In this document: positions 1-5,559 of the stretch, piece after piece
Position numbering within the stretch: the stretch's first letter is position 1
Layout of the letters: every line of letters begins with the position of its first letter
NCBI GenBank assembly: GCA_022736605.1
Contig: DZDB01000021.1
Span: forward strand, 3,841 to 17,613
DNA from: Sideroxydans lithotrophicus
Lineage (GTDB): Bacteria; Pseudomonadota; Gammaproteobacteria; Burkholderiales; Sulfuriferulaceae
Direction: 5' to 3'
DNA length: 13,773 bases
Made by a program: the position numbers and the translations under genes
Notes under the pieces: generated by a model
The model's database searches: none
What the model saw: only the letters and a program-made list of their open reading frames with translations
What the model was told of the DNA's origin: nothing

Positions 1-201
1 AAAACCGTCCTGCTGGGGCTGGTCAAAACGCCAGTGTTTGCCCTGTCGGTCGGCCTGATTGCCTGTCGCATGGGCTTGAGTGTCGAGCGTGACGCCCGCA
101 GCGTGGGTGCCAATACCACCTCGACCGTGGTGCAGAGCATCGTCGCGGTCATTGTGCTGAATGCCTGCTTTGCCATTGCCTACGTGCAACTGGGGTACTG
201 A
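1..201 (+). CDS. mlaE: MlaE-type ABC transporter permease, C-terminal part (5' end outside window)
   Basis: Only the last 66 residues are present, in frame from base 1 to the TGA at 199-201. The fragment is hydrophobic and has the look of the MlaE permease family (PF02405): a cytoplasmic-loop stretch with GLSVERDARSVGANTTSTVV followed by a final membrane helix (SIVAVIVLNACFAIAYVQLGY). In the family this protein is the inner-membrane permease of an MCE/phospholipid transport complex together with an MlaF ATPase and an MlaD MCE protein, and exactly those genes follow. The stop codon shares one base with the ATG of the ATPase gene (TGATG at 199-203), so the two are translationally coupled. The identity rests on a short fragment but is strongly supported by context. 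The gene name is by homology; the system may be a paralogue rather than the orthologue of E. coli Mla. Confidence 0.85.
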   Translation, partial: KTVLLGLVKTPVFALSVGLIACRMGLSVERDARSVGANTTSTVVQSIVAVIVLNACFAIAYVQLGY

Positions 202-962
202 TGACCGAGCTTGCGCCCATACTTGCTGTCAAAGACATCGTGACCCGCTTCGGCACCACGACCATTCATGACGGCGTCAGCTTTAACGTCGCGCGCGGCC
301 AGGTGATCGCGATGATTGGGGGCAGCGGCACCGGAAAATCCGTTCTGTTGCGTGAAATCATCGGCCTGCTGCGGCCGACTGCGGGACAAGTTACCCTGTT
401 CGGGGTCGATGTCTGGTCAGCCAGCACAGTACAACTGCAGGCACTGCAACGCCGTTTTGGCATGCTGTTTCAGGATGGCGCGCTGTTTTCATCGCTGACG
501 GTTGCACAAAACGTGGCTGTTCCACTGCTTGAAAATACCGATTTGCCGAAGGAAACCTGCCTGCGCCTGGCGCGGCTCAAGTTGGCGCTGGCCGGCCTGC
601 CACCTGATGCCGCTGACAAAATGCCCAGCGAACTGTCCGGCGGCATGCGCAAACGCGCTGCATTGGCGCGCGCACTGGCGCTGGATCCTGAAATCCTGTT
701 TCTTGACGAGCCGACTTCGGGTCTGGATCCGATTTCAGCACGCGCCTTCGACAAACTGGTGCGCCTGCTGTGCGATAGTCTGGGTCTGACCATCTTTCTG
801 GTCACGCATGACCTGGATACGCTGCTGTCGATTACCGATGACATTATCGTGTTATCGCGTGGCAAAGTGCTTGCACAAGGGGATGTGACCGCGTTGCAAC
901 AGATCGATGACGGCTGGCTGCATGATTATTTTTCGGCGCGGGCAGCGCCTGGGGGGCAATGA
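201..962 (+). CDS. mlaF: MlaF-type ABC transporter ATP-binding protein
   Basis: This 253-residue ABC ATPase should power the MlaE permease in inner-membrane/outer-membrane phospholipid traffic. All nucleotide-binding motifs are intact: Walker A GGSGTGKS at residues 40-47, Q-loop Gln91 (MLFQDGALF), signature LSGGM at 145-149 followed by RKRAALARAL, Walker B EILFLDEPTSGLDP at about 164-177 and the switch His203 (VTHD). LFQDGALFSSLTV after the Q-loop and SGGMRKRAALARAL are typical of the MlaF/Ttg2A branch rather than of amino-acid or metal importers. Length matches the family (about 250-270). The start ATG shares its A with the stop of the permease gene, and the stop TGA overlaps the next start in an ATGA, so it sits inside a coupled operon. 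Family assignment is firm; whether it is the sole Mla system of the organism cannot be told here. Confidence 0.95.
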   Translation: MTELAPILAVKDIVTRFGTTTIHDGVSFNVARGQVIAMIGGSGTGKSVLLREIIGLLRPTAGQVTLFGVDVWSASTVQLQALQRRFGMLFQDGALFSSLTVAQNVAVPLLENTDLPKETCLRLARLKLALAGLPPDAADKMPSELSGGMRKRAALARALALDPEILFLDEPTSGLDPISARAFDKLVRLLCDSLGLTIFLVTHDLDTLLSITDDIIVLSRGKVLAQGDVTALQQIDDGWLHDYFSARAAPGGQ

Positions 963-1903
963 TGGAAACCCAAGCACGTTATACGCTGGTCGGCACTGCG
1001 GTGCTGATTGTGACGCTACTGCTGGTGGCAGGGCTGGCATGGCTGGCCGGCGGCACCGACAAGGTCAACTATCGTCATTTCACCATTTATTTCGTTAAAC
1101 AGTCGATGGATGGCCTGGACGTCAATAGCGCCGTCAAGCTGCGTGGCATCAAGGTGGGTGTGGTGACGGGTTACGAATTCGCGGGCAAGGGTCAGAATGC
1201 GGTTCGCGTCACCATCAAGGTCAATCCTGATACGCCAGTACGTACCAATGCGGTGGCCTACGTTGAACGCAACATCGTCACCGGGCTGGCAACCATCGCG
1301 CTGTCTAATCCCGATGCAACCAGCCCGCTACTGGTCAACGCGCCGGATGATGAGCAGTACCCGGTGATCGCGGAAGGCAGTTCCGACCTGGACAAGGTTG
1401 CCACAGCGGTATCGCGCATCGCTGAAAACGGTGCGCAGGTGCTGGACAAAATGAATGGACTGCTGTCAGCAGAAAACCGCAACGGCGTGGGTAAAACCAT
1501 CGAAAACTTGCAGCAAATAACCGCCAATCTAGCTGACAGCAAGCAAGAACTGAGTCGTGCCGTAATCAGCATCAAAGACGCGGCGGATGCCTTCCGCGAG
1601 GCGAGCGGCAGCATCAATCAGGTTGCGCTGCGCGCCGGAGACAGTTTTGAGGATCTGAGCAGCAATGCCAGCACAGCGATAAAGCAGGCCAACGCCACAC
1701 TGGAACTGTTGAATCGTGAAACCAGTACAGTCTCTGTGCGCCTGCAGGGGCTGGCAGAAACCGGTTCGCTGGAATTGACCAGCGTGAGTCGCGATGTGCG
1801 CAACAGCGCCGACTCGGTAGGCGCCGCCGGACAGCGCTTTACCGATCCACGTGGTTTGCTGTTTGGTGATGGCAGGCCGCAGCCTGGTCCAGGAGAAAAA
1901 TGA
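959..1903 (+). CDS. mlaD: MlaD-type MCE-domain phospholipid-transport protein with long helical C-terminus
   Basis: A 314-residue substrate-binding subunit of the MlaFED-like complex, anchored in the inner membrane and projecting into the periplasm. One N-terminal membrane helix (about residues 8-31) is followed by a single MCE domain (about 41-119), with the usual LRGIKVGVVTGYEF and ERNIVTGLATIALSN segments. Residues about 140-285 are predicted helical and rich in Ala, Asn, Ser and Leu, without Pro, as expected for a coiled-coil or helical-barrel extension. The tail DPRGLLFGDGRPQPGPGE resembles the conserved C-terminal motif of MCE proteins that work with a PqiC-like lipoprotein. It is much longer than E. 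coli MlaD (183 residues), so the helical part may form a longer lipid conduit; that is inference. The start is ATGATG at 959-964; the second ATG (962) is equally possible. It overlaps its neighbours on both sides by 4 bases. Confidence 0.93.
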   Translation: MMETQARYTLVGTAVLIVTLLLVAGLAWLAGGTDKVNYRHFTIYFVKQSMDGLDVNSAVKLRGIKVGVVTGYEFAGKGQNAVRVTIKVNPDTPVRTNAVAYVERNIVTGLATIALSNPDATSPLLVNAPDDEQYPVIAEGSSDLDKVATAVSRIAENGAQVLDKMNGLLSAENRNGVGKTIENLQQITANLADSKQELSRAVISIKDAADAFREASGSINQVALRAGDSFEDLSSNASTAIKQANATLELLNRETSTVSVRLQGLAETGSLELTSVSRDVRNSADSVGAAGQRFTDPRGLLFGDGRPQPGPGEK

Positions 1904-2526
1904 AGATGAAAACCCTGCTGCTTGCCTGCCTGCTGAGCCTTACTTTGGGGGGCTGCTTCAGCCTCGGTACTCACAAGGACGTGCCAATTGTGACTTACCA
2001 GCTGCGTGACGACGGCACGGTGACACCCAGTACGCAGTCGAATCCGCGCAGCCTGCTGTTGCTGCCGACCACCAGCGACGCGTTTTATGACACCACCAGT
2101 ATGGCGTTCAGCCGCGCGCCCGACACCCGTGGGCTGTATCAATTTGCATTATGGACGGAGCGGCCAGCGCGGCGTTTGAGCAGCTTGCTGCTGGCGCGGC
2201 TGGATGCAGAACACGCGTTCGTCAGCGTTGCGCAGGCGGGCAGCAGTGTCAAGGGCGACTGGCTGCTGGATACCAGATTGCTGGCGTTTTACCACGATGC
2301 GGTCACCCCGCCCGGCAGCGTGCGCGTGGCACTGCGCGCCGAAGTCGTGGATCTGCGCAGCCGTAGCCTGATTGCACGCAAACGCTTTGACGTCAGCGTG
2401 CCAGTGGCCAGTTATGACGCAGCCGGGGCGGCGCAGGCGTTCAACCGGGCCACCGGTACTATGCTGGATCAGGTGAGTCGCTGGTTGCAGGCATTGCCCG
2501 TTGCGGGGGTTGCGCAACAAAACTAG
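1900..2526 (+). CDS. PqiC-like ABC-transport auxiliary lipoprotein
   Basis: A 208-residue lipoprotein of the ABC-type transport auxiliary family (PF03886, PqiC-like). The N-terminus is a lipoprotein signal: Lys2 and Lys4, a hydrophobic core, then a lipobox LGGC with the acylated Cys19. The residue after the cysteine is Phe, not Asp, so outer-membrane sorting by Lol is expected. The mature part starts with a short spacer and contains the family-like Tyr-x-Leu strand (VTYQLRDDG) and later segments such as FALWTERPARRLSSLLLARL and WLLDTRLLAFYHD. In related systems this protein docks the periplasmic MCE tunnel to the outer membrane, which fits the long MCE protein encoded just upstream. AGGAG at 1891-1895 precedes the ATG at 1900; an in-frame ATG at 1906 is a possible alternative. 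The start overlaps the MCE gene by 4 bases. It is the last gene of the operon; no clear intrinsic terminator follows. Confidence 0.88.
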   Translation: MKMKTLLLACLLSLTLGGCFSLGTHKDVPIVTYQLRDDGTVTPSTQSNPRSLLLLPTTSDAFYDTTSMAFSRAPDTRGLYQFALWTERPARRLSSLLLARLDAEHAFVSVAQAGSSVKGDWLLDTRLLAFYHDAVTPPGSVRVALRAEVVDLRSRSLIARKRFDVSVPVASYDAAGAAQAFNRATGTMLDQVSRWLQALPVAGVAQQN

Positions 2527-2555
2527 GTCGGGTTCAGCCATCTCGTTTTTTTGGC

Positions 2556-2561
2556 TATATT
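2556..2561 (+). promoter_or_regulatory. Possible -10 box for the DUF4426 gene
   Basis: The hexamer TATATT lies 17 bases downstream of a poor -35 candidate, TTCAGC at 2533-2538, in the 85-base gap between the lipoprotein gene and the DUF4426 gene. It would start transcription near 2568 and give a leader of about 45 bases. The -10 match is fair, the -35 match weak, so this is only a suggestion; read-through from the transport operon is the alternative. Confidence 0.25.
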
Positions 2562-2611
2562 GAGAAGGCATGACAGCAATACCATTCGCAATAACGATAA
2601 AGGAGACCCGC

Positions 2612-3052
2612 ATGAAATCCCTCGCCACGCTGACTTTTGCCACCGCGCTGTTGTTTGCTCCGCTATCGGTGCAGGCCGAACAGGCGGTCAAATACGGCAA
2701 TATCGAAATCCACTACAACGCCATGCCCACCGACGAGTTGGCGCCCGCCGTGGCGAAAAACTACAACATTGAGCGCAGCCGCAATCGTGCCTTGCTGACC
2801 ATATCCGTGTTGAACAAAAACAAGCTCGGCGTGGTAGAGCCGGTGGCGGCCGAGTTACAGGCTTATGCGATCAACCTCAATGAACAACGCGTCGATATTC
2901 CAATGCGGGAAATCCGGGAAGGCGCTGCGGTGTATTATCTGGGCGAGTTGCGGGTGTCGCCGCCGGACACCCTGAAGTTTACGGTGGTGGCGACGCTGGC
3001 TAATGAGAAGCGCAATTTCAAAGCCGAATTCACCCGGCCATTCTTCAGATAA
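2612..3052 (+). CDS. DUF4426 family exported protein, function unknown
   Basis: A 146-residue protein with a cleavable Sec signal peptide (MKSLATLTFATALLFAPLSVQA, cleavage probably after Ala22) and a single small periplasmic domain. The sequence resembles DUF4426 (PF14467), a family found in proteobacteria: the pattern FG/YG-x-IEIHYNAMPT near the mature N-terminus, SRNRALLTISVLNKN at about 56-70 and MREIREGAAVYYLGELRV at about 98-115 are characteristic. No catalytic motif or cysteine is visible, so a beta-sandwich binding or chaperone-like role is conceivable but unproven. I chose the ATG at 2612 because AAGGAG at 2600-2605 sits six bases before it and because it starts directly with the signal peptide; the in-frame ATG at 2570 would add 14 residues in front of the signal. 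The gene ends five bases from the converging htpX gene. Its position after the lipid-transport operon suggests, but does not show, an envelope role. Confidence 0.85.
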   Translation: MKSLATLTFATALLFAPLSVQAEQAVKYGNIEIHYNAMPTDELAPAVAKNYNIERSRNRALLTISVLNKNKLGVVEPVAAELQAYAINLNEQRVDIPMREIREGAAVYYLGELRVSPPDTLKFTVVATLANEKRNFKAEFTRPFFR

Positions 3053-3057
3053 TCCAA

Positions 3058-3915
3058 TCAAGCACCTGACTGGCGCATCGCCAGCAGGCGCTCGACCCGC
3101 TCATCCGTTGACGGGTGGGTGCTGAACAGGTGCTTCACGCTGTCGCCGCTGAGCGGGTTGATGATCATCATCTGGGCGGTTTCCGGATGGCGTTCGGCGG
3201 TTTCCAGCGGCGTGCCGCGCGCATACGCCTCGATTTTGCGCAAAGCCGCAGCCAGCGCTGCGGGATCGCCGGAAATTTCAGCCCCGCCCTGGTCGGCACC
3301 AAATTCGCGCGCACGGGAGATCGCCATCTGGATCAGCATTGCCGCAATCGGCGCCACCAGCATGATGATGATCGATACCACCGGGCTGGCGTTGCGTTCA
3401 CCGTTACTGCTGCCGCCGCCAAACAGCATGCCGAATTGCGCCAGCGCAGTGATGGCACCCGCCACCGTGGCCGACATTGTGGATATCAGAATGTCGCGGT
3501 GTTTGACGTGGGTGAGTTCATGCGCCATCACGCCACGCAGCTCGCGCGCGCTGAGCAGCTGAATGATGCCGGTGGTGGCGGCGACGGCCGCGTGTTCCGG
3601 GTTGCGCCCGGTGGCGAAGGCGTTGGGCTGAGCCTCGTCGATGATGTAGACCTTGGGCATCGGCAAGCCTGCGCGCTGCGCCAGTTCGGCCACCATGGCG
3701 TAAAAATCCGGCGCACTGTGCGCATCGACTTCCTGCGCGTTGTACATTTTCAGCACCATCTTGTCGGAAAACCAATAGGCGTAAATATTCATGCCACCGG
3801 CAAACAACAGCGCAATCAGCATGCCTTTCTGCCCGCCCAACAGCATGCCCACCGTGGCAAATAGCACCACGATACCGGCCATCAAAATGCTGGTCTTGAT
3901 CCAGTTGCCAAACAT
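3058..3915 (-). CDS. htpX: Membrane-bound zinc metalloprotease HtpX (M48 family)
   Basis: A 285-residue M48B protease that degrades misfolded inner-membrane proteins alongside FtsH. Two N-terminal membrane helices (about 7-27 and 31-49) precede the catalytic HELTH at residues 132-136 within MAHELTHVKHRD; the third zinc ligand is expected to be Glu204 in SRAREFGAD. Two further hydrophobic stretches (about 147-167 and 178-200) lie between them, as is usual for HtpX. The C-terminal HPSTDERVERL is also typical. Length matches the family (about 285-295). The start ATG has AAGGA eight bases upstream. It is the last gene of the def-fmt-htpX unit; 56 bases separate it from fmt, and that gap holds half of a strong inverted repeat. 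In E. coli htpX is controlled by CpxR, but I see no clear Cpx box here. Confidence 0.96.
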   Translation of the reverse strand: MFGNWIKTSILMAGIVVLFATVGMLLGGQKGMLIALLFAGGMNIYAYWFSDKMVLKMYNAQEVDAHSAPDFYAMVAELAQRAGLPMPKVYIIDEAQPNAFATGRNPEHAAVAATTGIIQLLSARELRGVMAHELTHVKHRDILISTMSATVAGAITALAQFGMLFGGGSSNGERNASPVVSIIIMLVAPIAAMLIQMAISRAREFGADQGGAEISGDPAALAAALRKIEAYARGTPLETAERHPETAQMMIINPLSGDSVKHLFSTHPSTDERVERLLAMRQSGA

Positions 3916-3951
3916 GGGAATTCCTTAAAAACGAACTTGACGCCCGTTAGA

Positions 3952-4000
3952 TGACACCGGGTGAGAAAAATTCAAGCGCCGAAATGGCTACCCGGTGTCA
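3952..4000 (-). repeat. 11-bp perfect inverted repeat enclosing the fmt stop codon (intercistronic stem-loop)
   Basis: TGACACCGGGT at 3952-3962 is the exact reverse complement of ACCCGGTGTCA at 3990-4000, with a 27-base loop between. In the minus-strand transcript the first arm is the end of the fmt coding region, the loop carries the last fmt codons and its TGA, and the second arm lies in the fmt-htpX gap, about 36 bases before the htpX start. There is no T-run after the second arm on either strand, so this is not a standard intrinsic terminator. It could be an mRNA-stability or processing element that sets fmt against htpX expression. Confidence 0.6.
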
Positions 4001-4892
4001 GCGTGTGTCCCGCCAGGAACTGGCTGGCCGATAGCCGTTTTCCGCCAGCGGCTTGCAGTTCGGTCAGGCATAGTGCGCCGTCGCCGCACGCCACCAGCAG
4101 GCCGCCAGCATCGGCGCGCAGGATGCTGCCGGGCGCGCCGCACTCGGAATGGGCGCTGGCCTGCCAGACTTTGATCGGTGTGCCATTGAGCTGGGTCACG
4201 GCGCCCGGTGCCGGATTGAATGCCCGTACCGCACGCGCCAGCGCAATGGCATCACGGTTGAAATCGAGCAGCGCTTCTGTCTTGCCGATTTTGGCGGCGT
4301 AGGTCATGCCAGTTTCTGTCTGCGGCAGCGCAACCAGGGTATCGAGTTGCTGCAATGCGCTAACGATGGCGTCGCCACCCAGCGCAGCGAGCCGGTCGTG
4401 CAGGCTGCCGGTGGTGTCATCCGGCAGAATCGGCAGGCGATCCATGCTGAGTACCGCGCCGGTATCCAGCCCGGCATCCATCTGCATGATGCTGATGCCG
4501 GTTTCCGTATCGCCGGCCAGAATTGCGCGGTGAATCGGCGCCGCGCCGCGCCAGCGCGGCAGCAGTGAAGCATGGATATTGAGACAGCCACGACGCGGTA
4601 GATCGAGTACCGTCTGTGGCAAAATCAGGCCGTAAGCCGCCACCACCATGACGTCAGCGTCAAACGCACGTAGCGTGGCCTGCACCTCGGCGGATTTCAG
4701 GCTGACGGGCTGCAACACCGGCAAACCGAGCCGCAGCGCTTCCTGTTTGACCGCACTGGGCGTCAGTTTCATGCCGCGTCCGGCGGGGCGGTCAGGCTGG
4801 GTCAGTACGCTCAGCACGGTATGCCCGGCGGTGTGTAACGCAGTCAGGGCGACGCGGGCGAATTCTGGCGTGCCGGCAAAGATAATACGCAT
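3972..4892 (-). CDS. fmt: Methionyl-tRNA formyltransferase
   Basis: This 306-residue enzyme transfers a formyl group from 10-formyl-tetrahydrofolate to Met-tRNAfMet, which is needed for normal bacterial translation initiation. The N-terminal formyltransferase domain begins MRIIFAGTPEFA, has the tRNA-contacting basic loop around DRPAGRGMKLTPS (34-46), the folate-binding SLLPRWRGAAPI (109-120) and the catalytic residues Asn105, His107 and Asp143 (LNIHAS and GLDTG). The smaller C-terminal OB-like domain runs from about residue 205. Length is close to E. coli Fmt (315). The start is unambiguous from the canonical N-terminus, yet no Shine-Dalgarno sequence precedes it: the 21 bases after the def stop are largely a hairpin and a C-rich run. 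Translation is therefore probably coupled to def. The neighbouring def product removes the formyl group this enzyme adds. Confidence 0.97.
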   Translation of the reverse strand: MRIIFAGTPEFARVALTALHTAGHTVLSVLTQPDRPAGRGMKLTPSAVKQEALRLGLPVLQPVSLKSAEVQATLRAFDADVMVVAAYGLILPQTVLDLPRRGCLNIHASLLPRWRGAAPIHRAILAGDTETGISIMQMDAGLDTGAVLSMDRLPILPDDTTGSLHDRLAALGGDAIVSALQQLDTLVALPQTETGMTYAAKIGKTEALLDFNRDAIALARAVRAFNPAPGAVTQLNGTPIKVWQASAHSECGAPGSILRADAGGLLVACGDGALCLTELQAAGGKRLSASQFLAGHTLTPGSHFGA

Positions 4893-4900
4893 GGGGTGAG

Positions 4901-4918
4901 TGTGAGCACGCGCTCACA
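4901..4918 (-). repeat. 7-bp stem hairpin over the def stop codon, before fmt
   Basis: On the minus strand TGTGAGC, a GCGT loop and GCTCACA form a perfect 7-bp stem at 4918-4901. The def TGA stop (4916-4914) is inside the first arm and the fmt ATG begins eight bases after the second arm. It is too far from a T-run to be a terminator and occupies the space where an fmt ribosome-binding site would be. Confidence 0.55.
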
Positions 4919-5417
4919 TGGTTTCGCGCAGGTGTTTCTTGAGCTTGTTCCTGATGCGCGTTTGCTTCAGCGGCGACAGGTATTCGACAAACACCTTGCC
5001 TTTAAGATGGTCCATTTCATGCTGGATGCATACCGCCAGCAGCTCGTCCGCATCCAGCGTAAACGTCTCGCCTTCGGCATTCAAGGCGCTGACGGTGATG
5101 CGTTCGGCGCGTGTCACGCGGTCATAAATACCCGGCACCGACAGGCAGCCTTCTTCGTGCACGCTGCTGCCTTCGGCCTTCAGAATCTGTGGGTTGATGA
5201 ACACGCGCAAGTCGCTGCGGGTTTCGGAAATATCGATGACAATGACTTGCTCGTGTACATCGACTTGCGTGGCCGCCAGCCCGATGCCGGGGGCTGCATA
5301 CATGGTTTGTGCCATGTCGGCGACCAGTTTCTGGATGCGTGCATCAACCGCAACAACCGGTTTGGCGACCGTGTGCAGGCGCTTGTCGGGGTAATGAATG
5401 ATATTGAGTAGGGACAT
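4914..5417 (-). CDS. def: Peptide deformylase
   Basis: A 167-residue metalloenzyme (Fe2+ in most bacteria) that removes the N-formyl group from nascent proteins at the ribosome exit. All three deformylase motifs are present: GIGLAATQ at 44-51, EGCLSVPG at 89-96 with metal ligand Cys91, and QHEMDHL at 132-138 with His133, catalytic Glu134 and His137. The N-terminus MSLLNIIHYPDKRLH and the total length are those of type I enzymes of Gram-negative bacteria. It is the first gene of the def-fmt-htpX unit and is transcribed divergently from the LysM gene across a 142-base region. The Shine-Dalgarno signal is weak (an AGG in CAGGCAAG) and lies right beside a 6-bp hairpin, so initiation may be structure-sensitive. 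Confidence 0.97.
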   Translation of the reverse strand: MSLLNIIHYPDKRLHTVAKPVVAVDARIQKLVADMAQTMYAAPGIGLAATQVDVHEQVIVIDISETRSDLRVFINPQILKAEGSSVHEEGCLSVPGIYDRVTRAERITVSALNAEGETFTLDADELLAVCIQHEMDHLKGKVFVEYLSPLKQTRIRNKLKKHLRETM

Positions 5418-5427
5418 AATCGCTTGC

Positions 5428-5449
5428 CTGCATAAATCATTACATGCAG
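5428..5449 (-). repeat. Hairpin in the def leader
   Basis: CTGCAT at 5428-5433 pairs with ATGCAG at 5444-5449 (6-bp arms, 10-base loop). In the def transcript the 3' arm ends about 10 bases before the ATG and abuts the only Shine-Dalgarno-like bases, so the stem could reduce initiation if the promoter lies upstream of it. A short stem of this kind may also be chance in AT-rich DNA. Confidence 0.35.
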
Positions 5450-5475
5450 AATCTAAACTAATTCATGAATAAGCC

Positions 5476-5500
5476 GTAATAGCCATTACTGTAACAGGCT
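5476..5500. promoter_or_regulatory. Nested inverted repeats in the def/LysM divergent region, possible operator
   Basis: GTAAT (5476-5480) and ATTAC (5485-5489) form one dyad, while AGCC and TTAC (5481-5489) mirror GTAA and GGCT (5491-5500) to form a second, overlapping 20-base imperfect palindrome. The site is near the middle of the 142-base gap, about 60 bases from each start codon, where an activator or repressor acting on both promoters would be expected. No family can be named. Confidence 0.35.
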
Positions 5501-5506
5501 AACATT

Positions 5507-5535
5507 TTCAAGCGGCATTAGACAAGGTCTAAACT
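5507..5535 (+). promoter_or_regulatory. Candidate promoter of the LysM-dprA-smg-topA operon, overlapped by a perfect palindrome
   Basis: TTCAAG (5507-5512), a 17-base spacer and TAAACT (5530-5535) give a mediocre sigma-70 arrangement that would start transcription near 5542. The spacer and -10 are overlapped by the perfect palindrome TTAGACAAGGTCTAA (5518-5532; 6-bp arms, 3-base centre), a plausible repressor site. The hexamer matches are weak, so the palindrome is the better-supported part. Confidence 0.3.
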
Positions 5536-5559
5536 CAAAAAACGCAGCCAGGGGACACC

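Noticed and set aside
2500..2518. GTTGCG/CGCAAC hairpin at the end of the lipoprotein gene
   Set aside because: It is inside the coding region and followed by AAAA rather than T's in the direction of transcription, so it is not a terminator.
2536..2556. AGCCA ... TGGCT with a T-run after the lipoprotein gene, possible terminator
   Set aside because: The T-run is inside the loop rather than after the stem, and the stem is only 5 bp.
3115..3864. 249-codon plus-strand open frame opposite htpX
   Set aside because: htpX is certain on the minus strand; the plus-strand product is His/Arg/Gln-rich and has no family character.
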